Counted from the stretch's first letter, positions 29,369 to 43,196 are shown. The stretch is 64,000 nucleotides of DNA from Amorphochlora amoebiformis (GCA_054601695.1 BAAHQB010000086.1:310001-374000); one strand, 5' to 3'. The notes: a model not told the origin generated them from the letters alone. Translations and numbers: made by a program.

Positions 29369-30531
29369 GACGATGGATTGAGGGCAAAGCTCGCATATAT
29401 ATAATATATATTATATATACAATTTATATAGACAATATGTGTATGTACACATTTACATATACATGTACATGTATACAAATACATACATTTATATGTTCAT
29501 ATATGCACACACACATATATACATATATATATACATATATTACATACACATATATACATATATATATATATATAATCTTCACGTACATATTCCTTCTGCA
29601 TAAATCCGTCTCCCTTCCTCTCTCTATACATCGATATGCAAAGATATGTATTCGGTCCCTCCCCTCCCTCTCCCTCCCTCCTCTCCATTCTCATTCTCTA
29701 TCTCTAACCCTCTCTTCTTCCTCTCTCGGTAGACAGAACATCAAGAGATTACTGTCTCTCTCTCTCGCTCTCTCTTCACCTCTAGCTGTATCTTTCGCTC
29801 GCTCTCTCTCTCTCTCTCACTATCCCGCTCTCTCTCTCTTTCTCGCTCCTGAGCTATGGTGACTTCGAAAATATCCACATGGGTGTATCGCGACCCGTGA
29901 GAGAATGTCCACACGCCGTGTAACCATGTTACATGAGTGTTTCGTGGTCGCATGTATAGCAGCCTTGTAAATATGTACATGGGTGGTTGAGAGCCATGAG
30001 AACACGTTACACTGGTCTTGTAAAACATGTACATGGAGGTTTGTGCGTGATAGCATGCAGAGCGGCCTTGTGAAATATGTACATCGCGTGATGACATGAA
30101 TAACGGATGTGTAAGTATGTACATGGGTGGTTACGACCCTTTGGAGCATGTTACAGTGGATATGAAGTACGTACATGGGTGTTTTGGGACGCGTATTAGC
30201 ATGTATAGGGGCCGTGTAAATAAATGTTTGTGCGAAGGTGGCCGCGTACGTATGTACATGGATGTTTTAGGACGCGAGATAGCATGTATACGATGTGCAC
30301 AGCAGCGTAAATACGTATATATGGGTGTTTGAGACGCATGGCAGTATATATAGCAGCCGTGTAGACATGTATACAGGCGGTTGTAACCCATGAGAGCATG
30401 TTGTAGTATCCTTGTAAATATGTACATGGAAATGTGTATGTGTGTAGATATCTATATGTATGTATGTGTGTATATATGTATATGTGTATGTGTCTAAATA
30501 ATGCATGTATGAATGTATGTGTAGATAATTT

Positions 30532-30601
<70 letters not shown>

Positions 30602-30726
30602 TATGTGTACATTCACATATGTGTTTTTATATTATGTGGAGCATATTCATGTATCTACATGGGTATATATATTTCTATATAAATTTACATATATATATGT
30701 ATATATCTATTTTATCAAACATATAT

Positions 30727-30764
<38 letters not shown>

Positions 30765-30768
30765 AAAC

Positions 30769-30822
<54 letters not shown>

Positions 30823-31055
30823 AATGTATACTTAATACACGAATATATACCAAGACTTATTGCCACGACGCTTACTGTACACGATACAACCTAAGTCCCA
30901 CCCAACAATATAGCATCATATATATATATATATACATATTAATATATATAATATATATATATATACACACATATATATATATATATATTGTATTAACTAT
31001 GATACAACCTAGCCCCACACAACAATATAACATAATATACATATATATATATATA

Positions 31056-31097
<42 letters not shown>

Positions 31098-31151
31098 ATT
31101 AACATAGTTGTATATGTATTTAAGTACACATTGTATACACTATATATATAT

Positions 31152-31182
<31 letters not shown>

Positions 31183-31188
31183 TATATA

Positions 31189-31262
<74 letters not shown>

Positions 31263-31434
31263 TGTATTATGTATATATATGTGCTCACCGTACACGATAC
31301 AACCTAACCTCACACAACAATACAACATAATATATATATAGATATATATATACATATTAATATATATATATATTGTATTAATACAGTAATCTATGTATAT
31401 AAGTACACATTGTATACATTAAGTTAAATATATC

Positions 31435-31465
<31 letters not shown>

Positions 31466-31587
31466 TATATATATATATATATATATGTTTGTATGTGTAT
31501 ATATGTATATATGCGCTCACCGTACACGATACAACCTAACCCCACAACAATATAACATAATATATATATATATATATATGTGTATAT

Positions 31588-31634
<47 letters not shown>

Positions 31635-31997
31635 AACATATTAACATATCTAGATATATATATACATATTGCATTAATATAGTTATTTATGTATGTAAGT
31701 ACACATTGTATACATTATATACACATATATAGTTTTATATATATATATATGTATACATGCATATATATATATACACACACATATATATATATATATATAT
31801 GTGCTCACGGTAGACGATAAAACTTAATCCCACACAACGATATATATATATATATATATATAACATAGACATATTAGTATATATATATATATAATTGTGT
31901 ATATATTGTATTTATATAGTTATATATGTACACAAGTACACATTGTATATATTATATATATGTATGTGTACGAGAAAACTTAACCCTACACAACTAT

Positions 31998-32074
<77 letters not shown>

Positions 32075-32316
32075 ATATATATATATGTATATATATATAC
32101 ATGCCGTTTTCTTTATATATTCGTATTTATGTAAATATGTATTTATACATTATATATACATATACATATACATATACATATATATATATATAATATAATA
32201 TATATATATATATATATATTATGTATATATTACATGTAAACATAGAAAAAACTACATGTATTTGTGCACATTTATATACATATACATATGTACATAGGTG
32301 TATACATACACATACA

Positions 32317-32356
<40 letters not shown>

Positions 32357-32448
32357 AATATATCTATATTGATAAAAAGTATACTGTGAATACGACGATG
32401 GAACGCTCGGTGAGTCGAATGGCTTGCTCTTGCTTCTGAATGTGCCTA

Positions 32449-32514
<66 letters not shown>

Positions 32515-32532
32515 ATGTATCTATATAATATG

Positions 32533-32568
<36 letters not shown>

Positions 32569-33318
32569 TTAGTGTAAGGGTTTAAGTGTATTATGCGCAT
32601 ATCTTATCAATAATTTTTGTATTAACATATGTATACATATATATATATATATATATATGTATGTATATATGTACATAAAAATATGTGCACATAAACAAAT
32701 ATATATGTAAATATATCTATATATATATATGTGTGTGTGTATATCTATATATATATATATACATATATACACATATAACAAATACATCCACAAACACAAA
32801 CCACATATTCATACACATAAAACTACACATATACATGTATGTTTTATGGAAATCATATAAGAACCTAAGGGAAAGTACATGGTGAGAGTTATCAAGAGAT
32901 TCAGATGTCTTTTGGCGAAGTATCCATAAGAGGTATACTGCGTGTCCAGCGCTGAAAAATATGGCGTTAGATTTGCGTTGTGTGTGTGGGGGGAAGGTTG
33001 TATGAGTGTATAAAAGTGTATATATTGGCAGTCTTCGTTTTATGTATGTATATATATATATGCAATATGTATAATATCTTATGGTATAGTATAATGTTAT
33101 TTATACATGTACAAACATGTAGAGCTATATTATATATATAAATATATACACACATATATATATATATACATATATCTGTATATAATATATATATATATAT
33201 ACATATATTGTATATATGCATATATGTATAAATATTACATATGCATTGTATAGATATAGATATACATGGGTATGTACAATACAGCTATATATCACTATAT
33301 ATGTATGTATATATACAC

Positions 33319-33372
<54 letters not shown>

Positions 33373-33433
33373 GTATACAGCAAATGAGAAGGAATTACAT
33401 TAACACAGTGTGTAATACATAACGAATATATAC

Positions 33434-33469
<36 letters not shown>

Positions 33470-33523
33470 CCCACATATATATATATATATAATATATATA
33501 TATATATGTATATAATATACATC

Positions 33524-33557
<34 letters not shown>

Positions 33558-33635
33558 GTATAATATTGACCCAATGATCAATATTAATCCCCCAATCCAG
33601 GCCTTGAATGATCCATATCTATCATACATACATAT

Positions 33636-33666
<31 letters not shown>

Positions 33667-33935
33667 CATGTATACATATGTATGGATATATATCTTATTA
33701 CCAGTGTAATATATGTATCCATATCTAGCAAAAAAACATATAATATACATATATATATATATATATATAAATATATATATTAATGCAAGTGTAATGGTAT
33801 GTAATTTATATATATATATATATATACACATATGTATATATATATATATGTATGTATCTATGTATATATATATATACATTAATACGGGTGTATAATATAT
33901 GTATCCATACTAACCATATATTAGCATCGAATACG

Positions 33936-33968
<33 letters not shown>

Positions 33969-33972
33969 ATAA

Positions 33973-34011
<39 letters not shown>

Positions 34012-34084
34012 AAAATATATATATATATATATATTAATACAATTGTTTAATATATACATCCATATCTACATATAATAGCATATA

Positions 34085-34116
<32 letters not shown>

Positions 34117-34639
34117 TAATTCAAGTACATAACACATGCATCCATATCCAGCATAGAACAGAATATAATATATATATATATATCCATATCAACCCTACCC
34201 CTAATCCTAACCCTAGCCCTAACCTAACCCTAACCTTAACCCTAACCTCAGTAACTCCACTGAGCATGGAAACCCCACTAAGTGGCGGTGTTACTGGCCT
34301 TAGACTAAGACATGTTGAATAATCCAACGCTAACCCTAATCCTAACCCTAACCCTAACCCTAGTCATAACCCTAACCCTAACCCTAACCCTAACCTTAAC
34401 CCTAACCCTAACCCTAACAATAGCCAAACAGCACTATAGCCCCATTCTGTGCAGGAGTCAATGGTCCTCGGACAAAGATATGCTGAATAATCTGATCCTA
34501 ACCCTAACCCTAACCCTAACCCTAACAATAACCCTAACCCTAACCTTAACCCTAACCGTATTCGTAACCCTAACCCTAAACCTAACCCTAACCCTAACAG
34601 TAATTCGGGTTTAGTAGATGTAATTAGGCTGAAGGACAT
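27329..34639 (-). CDS. Predicted three-pass membrane protein, 151 aa, 9 exons
   Basis: Exons: 34599-34639, 33571-33618, 32879-32951, 32394-32435, 30851-30890, 28788-28842, 28225-28288, 28132-28156, 27329-27396. Together 456 nt, in frame from ATG to TGA. I do not recognise the family. Three hydrophobic stretches are visible: [11 protein letters not shown]...YLLWIL (about 20-40), [16 protein letters not shown] (about 68-83) continuing to AAIASIL, and [19 protein letters not shown] (about 113-131). The tail is soluble and ends LEKQPPRC. Intron 1 opens directly with TTAGGG repeats, so its donor is GTTAGG. Intron 5 carries the large palindrome. Introns 1, 4 and 8 contain degenerate copies of the next exon's acceptor edge, and these helped fix the exon starts. 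The first exon is the least certain part. Confidence 0.58.
27384..27530 (-). repeat. Duplicated acceptor edge of the last exon
   Basis: The segment around 27384-27425 (acceptor and exon start of the membrane-protein gene's last exon) recurs in degenerate form at about 27489-27525. The copy lies upstream in the direction of transcription. The spacing is about 105 bp. Confidence 0.7.
28330..30440. repeat. Imperfect ~2.1-kb palindrome with subrepeat arms
   Basis: The left arm (28330-28787) and right arm (29870-30440) are arrays of ~60-bp units sharing GTACATGGGTG in opposite orientations. Inside them lie a GA-rich tract (28857-28950) and a complementary TC-rich tract (29660-29850). Further in are inverted copies of an AGCTTTGC...CATTAT segment at 29008-29036 and 29362-29392. 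It sits in an intron of the minus-strand membrane-protein gene. A foldback-type mobile element is possible; no transposase frame is visible. Confidence 0.65.
30990..32000 (-). repeat. Five degenerate copies of an exon acceptor edge
   Basis: Copies at about 31005-31045, 31281-31330, 31513-31560, 31801-31840 and 31961-32000 resemble the acceptor and first ~15 nt of the exon at 30851-30890 (minus strand: ...GGTTAG then GTTGTATCGTGTAC). (TA)n separates them at about 140-290 bp spacing. All lie on the upstream side of the real exon. Confidence 0.75.
33700..34155 (-). repeat. Four degenerate copies of an exon acceptor edge
   Basis: Plus-strand GTATCCATATCTAGC-like motifs at about 33715, 33901, 34056 and 34137 repeat the acceptor and start of the exon at 33571-33618. 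(TA)n separates them. All lie upstream of that exon in the minus direction. Confidence 0.7.
34190..34610 (+). repeat. CCCTAA-type array with two spacer-element copies
   Basis: CCCTAA-type repeats contain a diverged spacer-element copy at 34251-34328 (CTTAGACTAAGACATG) and a better one at 34418-34497 (AACAGCACTATAGCCCCA to ATCTGATCC). On the minus strand this is the beginning of the membrane-protein gene's first intron. Confidence 0.8.
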
Positions 34640-34670
34640 ATATATTCATACATACATATAAATAAATACA

Positions 34671-34709
<39 letters not shown>

Positions 34710-34990
34710 GTATATATATATATATATATAGATTAGATATATATATTAGAATAAGAGTTTGATTTGGATTCAGATGCCGGGTTAGTATGTAATTTATGTA
34801 TATATATACACATATACATGCATATATATATATATATATATATATATACATGTCTATATATATACATACATACAACACATGTATACAAATACATACATAC
34901 GTACATACACACACCATATCTATATACACACACATACACACATGTACATATATAATATATATACATATATATATATATATTATGTATATA

Positions 34991-35037
<47 letters not shown>

Positions 35038-35103
35038 GTGTGCATGCGTACACATCATAGCTGCAAATAGAGTAAACAGTTCCAGTTTACACAGTAAACA
35101 TTT
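34640..35103. other. Intergenic spacer, mostly (TA)n
   Basis: This 464-bp spacer lies between two minus-strand genes. It is (TA)n and TACATA-type repeats except for a short unique stretch near 34750-34790. No gene is seen. Confidence 0.5.
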
Positions 35104-35442
35104 CTATTTTACGGACTTTCTCTTATCGTATAACACCCCGAGAACCCAGCCTGCCATATTTGCGCAAACATAGATCGCGTAAACCATGTAGTAACGTCTG
35201 TCCAGTGATAGCCGCTGACCAACCAACCACACACGAAGAGAGAGAGGGAGGGAGGGAGGAATAGACGGGAGAGAGAGAGAGAGAGGGAGAGAAAGAGAGG
35301 GTGGGAGAGGGAGAGAAGAGGAGAAAAGAGGGAGATATTTTCGATGACTTGACTTTGGAAACTTGGAATATATGTATATATGTATATTTATATATGTATA
35401 TTATATATATATATATATAATATATGTATATATATATATGTA

Positions 35443-35487
<45 letters not shown>

Positions 35488-35488
35488 G

Positions 35489-35522
<34 letters not shown>

Positions 35523-35577
35523 TTATATTTGCATATGTTACTACGTATCTATACATAAAAAGATCATTCATTAAAAC

Positions 35578-35671
<94 letters not shown>

Positions 35672-35702
35672 ACGTACACACACATATACATGCACATAAA
35701 TA

Positions 35703-35745
<43 letters not shown>

Positions 35746-35805
35746 TATATATTTAAGTATACATGTAAGGGAAATTCATAGTCAAGGGGCACGGATAAGC
35801 TGATT

Positions 35806-35845
<40 letters not shown>

Positions 35846-35998
35846 ATCATAGTTATATAACCTGATTTTTGGAGACTGGGTAATTTTGCTGTATTCCCAT
35901 GCAAGCCTGAATGTATATGGAATATTTGTACTATATACATAGATATATATTATACATATGTATATATATATATATATAAATATATATACATATACATA

Positions 35999-36065
<67 letters not shown>

Positions 36066-36074
36066 ATGTATGAA

Positions 36075-36112
<38 letters not shown>

Positions 36113-36208
36113 GTGTGTATATATATATATATTTGTATGTATGTTATTTCCTACATGCCTGGAAGCACTTAGAATATTTGTAATATATACATGTATACAA
36201 TGTATATA

Positions 36209-36257
<49 letters not shown>

Positions 36258-36323
36258 TATGTATATTTTACATTTATGCATGCGTGGAAGTACAAGGAAT
36301 GTTTGTATAATACACACACATAT

Positions 36324-36361
<38 letters not shown>

Positions 36362-36815
36362 TCCAATGCATGCCTGGAGTGGACGGAATGTATGTACTAA
36401 GTATATATATATATGTATGTATACATATTATATTATATTATATATATATTTATATGTATGTATATATAATATTATATGTATGTATGTATATATATATATA
36501 TATATGCATAACATATATATATATATATATATTAAATGTATTCAGCTTTCGAGATGTTGAGATCATTGACATACGTATATGCTCATACCACGGTAAGTGA
36601 CTCATGTATAAAAAGGCCGCAGGCGAATAGAGTCAGCATCAATAGTGAACCCATGAGGGTCGATAACTGCATAAATATGTGATGTATGGTATGATATTAT
36701 CTATTCGCAATGGTTTCAACATATGTGTCAGTATTTATAGGTATATATATAAACGTAAGTTTTGTATTTTTATAAATATGTATATGTATATATATATGTA
36801 TATTCATATATGTAT

Positions 36816-36846
<31 letters not shown>

Positions 36847-36894
36847 TACGTATATATTATCTATATGTATAATTGTATACATTACATAATATAC

Positions 36895-36928
<34 letters not shown>

Positions 36929-37057
36929 TATATTATCTACATACATTATATATATATATATATATATATATACATACATACATATATGTGTATATATACA
37001 CTTTATATAAATACATATATGTATATATATATATATGTATATATATACATATACATG

Positions 37058-37099
<42 letters not shown>

Positions 37100-37197
37100 T
37101 ATATTATATATATATATATATATATATTCATACATATGTGCATATATGCTATACACATAAATGCATAAGACTCATACATACGTATATAATTGAAAAC

Positions 37198-37230
<33 letters not shown>

Positions 37231-37249
37231 ATATATACATATATATTAT

Positions 37250-37289
<40 letters not shown>

Positions 37290-37328
37290 CACATACTAGA
37301 CTATATATATATATGTAGTATTATATAC

Positions 37329-37368
<40 letters not shown>

Positions 37369-37451
37369 TGTATATTATATTTCTAAAAATGTATTGAATG
37401 TATAATATTTGCATACATAAGAAAAAATGAATATATATGGATGTATGTCTA

Positions 37452-37507
<56 letters not shown>

Positions 37508-37854
37508 CTATACATCACACCACATCAAGCACACACACTATGATTCACCACGACCTCATATCCAAGACGGCACGGCCCATGATAAAATTGAATAAGTATG
37601 AAGTAGAATAAAGCACTTGGTAGGTTTAGATAGTGCAGCCGCTTTTGCAGGACATGCCCACTGGCAAACACCTGAGTCGTAGCCTGGCATGCGAACATGT
37701 AGATTCAGTTATTGACGACAAAACAAGCGCGTTCACCGGAAAGAGCGTTTTGAGATTATTTGACCAGAACAACAGCTACTCCTCCGAGAATGGCCTTTAG
37801 AAGGTCCGAATAGACCCACGCGTCGGCACTGTTGTCGTCCGAGCAGGCGCCCAT
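35104..37854 (-). CDS. Predicted two-pass membrane protein, 110 aa, 5 exons
   Basis: Exons: 37780-37854, 36602-36666, 35862-35906, 35763-35799, 35104-35214. They total 333 nt, in frame from ATG to TAG. I do not recognise the family. The N-terminus ([13 protein letters not shown]) is acidic. A first hydrophobic segment, [19 protein letters not shown] into ACGLFIHE (about 18-47), spans the exon 1/2 junction, which supports that splice. A second, [20 protein letters not shown], precedes a basic tail KRKSVK at the C-terminus, which could act as an ER-retrieval-like lysine signal (inference). The first half resembles the start of ERGIC/ERV-type proteins, but the lumenal domain is absent, so I do not assign that name. 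A plus-strand frame overlaps exon 1, so strand choice rests on phase agreement and the membrane segments. Confidence 0.52.
36140..36410 (-). repeat. Three degenerate copies of an exon acceptor edge
   Basis: Segments at about 36144-36193, 36267-36316 and 36356-36405 resemble the acceptor side and start of the exon at 35862-35906 (plus-strand CATGCCTGGA-like core). (TA)n separates them. All lie upstream of the real exon in the minus direction. Confidence 0.65.
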
Positions 37855-38050
37855 ATTCAAAAAAAAAATAATTGGGAATCTCACGAAAAACTATTTCTAG
37901 AAAGTAGATATCTACAGGATACAATAAGATAATAGTATTGATATATGCATATCTATTATAAAAAGATTAGATATCTTGAAAATTAAGTTGCGATATATGC
38001 GTATCCTTAAACAATATCAAGATATCTACATAATATTACACTTGAAAAAA
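37855..38050. promoter_or_regulatory. Putative bidirectional promoter
   Basis: The minus-strand membrane protein (ATG 37854) and the plus-strand NDUFAF8-like gene (ATG 38051) start 196 bp apart. The region includes a short A-run at 37859-37869 and a GATATC/ATATCT-rich stretch. No defined motif is recognised. Confidence 0.45.
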
Positions 38051-38563
38051 ATGGGTGGACCGTCCCGGCCTCCTCGTAGTCTGGTGTCGAAACTTGCCCG
38101 TGGCTTTGCAGTCTGCGCTCCGCAGGTTTCTCATTTGCATCCCCCGTATCAGCATTTTTTCGCTGATTAGATAATGATCCTGGAATGTTCTCAGGCAAGT
38201 GTATATGGCAAATGTCTGGCGAAAAACCTGGATGAAATCAAGAAGGTATGTCAACACAGTCACCACACGCCCTCACGCGCATTGATATGTCCTACACCAA
38301 CACAGATCATATGGATTCAAACGCGTAGACATGCATCACATGCAAGCCTTAAATCACGCACAAACACACCAACACGACCGCCAAATACCACACGAATCCC
38401 TGTGATGGTGTGTGGCTGTATGCGTTTGCTATCCCCTACGTGGCATTATCACCTGGTGAACCGTTCCGTGTTGATTTTCTTATGTCGTGAAAAGGATATG
38501 TGCTCCAACGAGTTTAAGCAACTGTCCAAATGTGTGCGTTCATCCATAAAGGGTTCAAGATAA
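38051..38563 (+). CDS. NDUFAF8-like twin-cysteine protein (complex I assembly)
   Basis: Three exons: 38051-38125, 38171-38245, 38495-38563. Introns of 45 and 249 bp are both GT-AG and phase 0, giving a 72-aa product. Length and layout match NDUFAF8, a small mitochondrial protein needed for complex I assembly (human about 74 aa). The basic N-terminus (SRPPRSLVSKLARGF) precedes twin cysteine pairs: Cys31-x8-Cys40 in CSQASVYGKC and Cys53-x9-Cys63 in CSNEFKQLSKC. Such helix-loop-helix CHCH-type proteins enter the intermembrane space by the Mia40 pathway. The DMCSNEF block lines up well with the KDFC-REF block I recall for the human protein. The 249-bp intron has no in-frame stop, so a retained-intron reading of this frame is misleading. 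Confidence 0.75.
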
Positions 38564-38763
38564 CAAAGAGTCTTAAAGACACGACCTGCATCAATTTCAG
38601 AGTAGCTGAATACCATGCCCGTCAAATTTTGGAATCATAGTTTGGTGTGCCTGTTCTAATGTCAGCACAGAAGTTGGATGGATCGAATGAATTTCCAAAC
38701 CAGACTCGGATACATAATATATGTGCATACACCCATACTAAAACATATACATGTGTACACACG

Positions 38764-38819
<56 letters not shown>

Positions 38820-39376
38820 TGTGTATAAATGCAAAAAAATAGATACATAAGTACTAGACATATGCATGTTATGCAATAGTATCAAGAGACCTTGTTAAGT
38901 AGCGATGTCAATTTTCTCATGAAGCTTACATGATAAGTCAAAAGCGGTCATCGACCGTTAATACTTAGTTACTTTTAAAGAGCTAGGTCCATAGAATATA
39001 TATTCTATATAAATAAATACATGTTCACCGTACACACATTTTCCAGTTACAATTAAAATCTAGATATACAAATTCTGATAATCAAGGCTAGCAATGTCTA
39101 GAATCTAGAGAATGTCTTAGATGTCACAATGATTATGTAACTCTAGAACTAGTTTAACACTGACTAGATGTGTGTATCGTATATCAGATGCGTACCTAAT
39201 TTACTAGATTTATATTAATCTGTATTCGATATCAGGTGATATACATCAGGTGTGTACGACCACATCCATGCACATCGATATTGCTTAAGTCTGGTCCGTG
39301 TGAATTAATTTTAAATCATAATCATATTTCTCCAATGCTTGAAGCGGATGTCTCGTACCCAGGCTGCTGCTCCCCC
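38564..39376. other. Intergenic, tail-to-tail, with one TA/CA tract
   Basis: This lies between the NDUFAF8-like stop and the stop of the next minus gene. It contains (AC)n/(TA)n at 38759-38815 and otherwise unremarkable AT-rich sequence. Possible poly(A) hexamers (ATAAATAAAT) lie near 39010. No further exon is convincing. Confidence 0.45.
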
Positions 39377-39727
39377 TCAGTCGTCCCCTTCCTCCTCTCT
39401 CCCGATGGCGAAAACATCGCTGATAAACTCTTTGCTAACCATCCACCGGTATTCCTCCTGATTGTATAAAAATACGCATAGATTAAATACAATACGTTTT
39501 TATAATAGATGCATGTATAATTGTAAGTATACATATTCGTGTTTATATTAATACATTATATATATATATATATATATGTGTATATATATCTGAAAACATA
39601 TATGTGCGTATATATTATACACATGGATATTAGATATGCATGTTTACATATGTTAATATATTTAAGGTATACAATAGTATACACACATAAACTTATTTAT
39701 ATACACATATATATTTATATATGTATA

Positions 39728-39758
<31 letters not shown>

Positions 39759-39851
39759 GTCAAAAAAAACACACGCATATATATATACACATATATATCA
39801 GACACATTCATACATATATAAACATGTATATATACATATATAAATATATGT

Positions 39852-39883
<32 letters not shown>

Positions 39884-39990
39884 CATGGGAGGATAGAAGA
39901 AGGAAAATAAGTAATAGTATACTTACCGTAAAGGACGCTTCCAAATACTTGCGCTCAAAAGGCTTCGCCGCAAGATGCTATACGTATAGG

Positions 39991-40075
<85 letters not shown>

Positions 40076-40532
40076 TGTGTTTATATCTCTGTACCAAAAT
40101 ATATGTGATATAGTACATATGTATATATATTATGTATCTGACGTATATATATATGTATACATGTATGTATGTATATATATATGTGCATACATGTATATAT
40201 GTATATTTAGATACATATGTATATATATGTATGTATGTACATATATATATATATATATAAACACACATACACACACACATATACATACATATATTATATA
40301 TACATACGTATATCCCCTCACTCACTCAATACTTGTCGTCCTTACTTCAAAGGTTAGAATAATATATTTATATGTGTATATAACGGCTTTGAATATGTAT
40401 ATATATGTATGTGAATTATACACAGATATAAATGTTAGTACATGTACACATGCAAAAACTTATATGTTGTATAAACATGTATAATATATATATATATAAT
40501 ACATACACATAAATGTATATATATATGTATAT

Positions 40533-40578
<46 letters not shown>

Positions 40579-41099
40579 CTGAACGTACACGTGCAGAGAG
40601 GGATGGAAGAAATACAAAGGATGAGAGAGGTGGAGAGGGAAGAGCAATTGAGAAACAAGCGACAGGAGAGATTTAGCGGACAGAGAAACAAGAGGAAAGA
40701 GGCCTGGAGGTAGAGGGGTAAGAGAGTGAAAAAGATTTCAAACCTTCCCTAACACCCTGTCAAACGCCACTTCAAAGCTTGGCCCGGCTTCTTGAACAAT
40801 CGCCCGCATGACCTCTAATACTGTCACTCGTGTACCCTTAGGAAGTGCTTCTTGGATCCCTGGTATGTGTGCGTATAATATATACATTTAAACATTTGTA
40901 AATATGTACATATGCCGTATAGGAATGGAAAGTTATGCACAAACCTAACTCTTAAGGGAAAGAGGAAAGAGAAAACGAAGGAAGGAGCCAGGACAAGTGA
41001 GAGGGAGGAACGGGAGGAACGGGAGGAAAAGAGAGATGGAAGCAAATATATAGGTGTTAGGGAGGGAAGGTCATTGCACATATGCATATGTATTTGTAC

Positions 41100-41131
<32 letters not shown>

Positions 41132-41176
41132 GTATGTATACATATATATATTATATAAATATATTATATATATACA

Positions 41177-41238
<62 letters not shown>

Positions 41239-41339
41239 GTAAGTGTATACATTTATGTATACATATAAGTACGTATGTATATGTATGCTTCGTATATAAC
41301 ATACATACCATACATAATATAAATATAAATATATATACA

Positions 41340-41392
<53 letters not shown>

Positions 41393-41556
41393 ATATATGT
41401 ATCGATATATACATATGTATATATATGTATATATATATATACATACATATATATATATTTATGTATACATATGTATCGATATATACATATTCATATATAC
41501 ATATATATATACATGTGTGTGTGTATATTATACACACAGGTATATATATACACATA

Positions 41557-41601
<45 letters not shown>

Positions 41602-42150
41602 GACACCGATACATGTATAATATACGTATGACGATATGCATATAAATATGTGCACCTGGGGCTTCCCACACTCCAATCGACGGGTCGGCCTATACAACAT
41701 ACTATATATATTGTGTGTATCATATTTACATATACCTATACACAACTACATCTTACGGTTAGGATCGAATTCAGCCTAGGGTTTGGGCTGCAATTAGGGT
41801 TAGAAGTCGGATAATATCTTAGACTCTGGTAAAGGTGATTTTGGGTAAGGAGATGTAGCGGCGAGTTAGGATTGGATCGGAATCTTGATGATGCATAGTC
41901 CGGGTAGGGATGGGTTGCGTTGAGCGTTGGGATTGGGTAGGGTGGTAAACAGGTTTTTTACACTGTGTTGGAACCTTTGGAGTCATTAGAGGGAATAACC
42001 TTGCGAAGGTCGATGGCGAGCTTGTTTTCCGTCTGTGAATATATTTAAGTTAACACGTATGGATACCTGTAGCTGTTGAATACTTATGTGTGCTGTGTAT
42101 AGTGTCCCTATGGTACCTTTGCATGTATGTTTACAGAGTATACGAATACC

Positions 42151-42197
<47 letters not shown>

Positions 42198-42271
42198 TTA
42201 TTTATATATATATATATACACACACAATACTATTATTGTACATATTAATACACATATATATATATATTATG

Positions 42272-42316
<45 letters not shown>

Positions 42317-42369
42317 TTGTTTTTGTGCGTGCGTGAATTTTTGCAAATACAGCTATGAATCTATTTACA

Positions 42370-42412
<43 letters not shown>

Positions 42413-42579
42413 AATATATATACAATATCAACATATATATAATATATATATATATATATATACTTGTATGTATACACATATACATATGATATGTAAATAT
42501 GATATGTGTATATGTTTATAAATTTATATGTTAAATGTAAACTGTGACATTTTTGTGTGACCGTATGCACCGTACACAT

Positions 42580-42653
<74 letters not shown>

Positions 42654-42695
42654 GTTTGTGTGTGTATTTGTATAGGAAAATACATACTTCCATGC

Positions 42696-42758
<63 letters not shown>

Positions 42759-43002
42759 CACAGCGTATAGATATCATACATATGTGGATGAAGTATTACC
42801 TTCTTGCCCATCTTAAGAAAGCCCGAACGTTTAACGAAATCCCTCACCGCATAAGCACACCGAACTACGTCGACCTGCGATGCAGGGTTTCTCCAGATCG
42901 CTGAATACATTACGTAGACATATAATACCGAAAACATATGCGTATATAGTATATAAATAACTCTACATGTAATATGATATGTATGTCTCAGTTTATATAA
43001 AT

Positions 43003-43048
<46 letters not shown>

Positions 43049-43196
43049 GTATATATGTATGTATACACGTATTTATGTGCAACTTATAACATAGATATGA
43101 ATATACATACACATGTATATATTAAATATATGCATATACCCATACCTATACATACACATATACATATACACACGCACATGTATACATATAATATAT

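Noticed and set aside
34312-34639. Leu-Thr and Leu-Gly repeat proteins
   Set aside because: Translations of CCCTAA/TTAGGG arrays. Only the first 41 nt on the minus strand are kept, as an exon.
37661-37800. Plus-strand terminal exon with acceptor TTTTGCAG, frame [19 protein letters not shown] onward to TAG
   Set aside because: Good-looking, with a possible partner exon at 36546-36594. But it overlaps exon 1 of the minus-strand membrane protein, whose five exons close exactly in frame and whose first junction rebuilds a membrane segment. RNA could reverse this choice.
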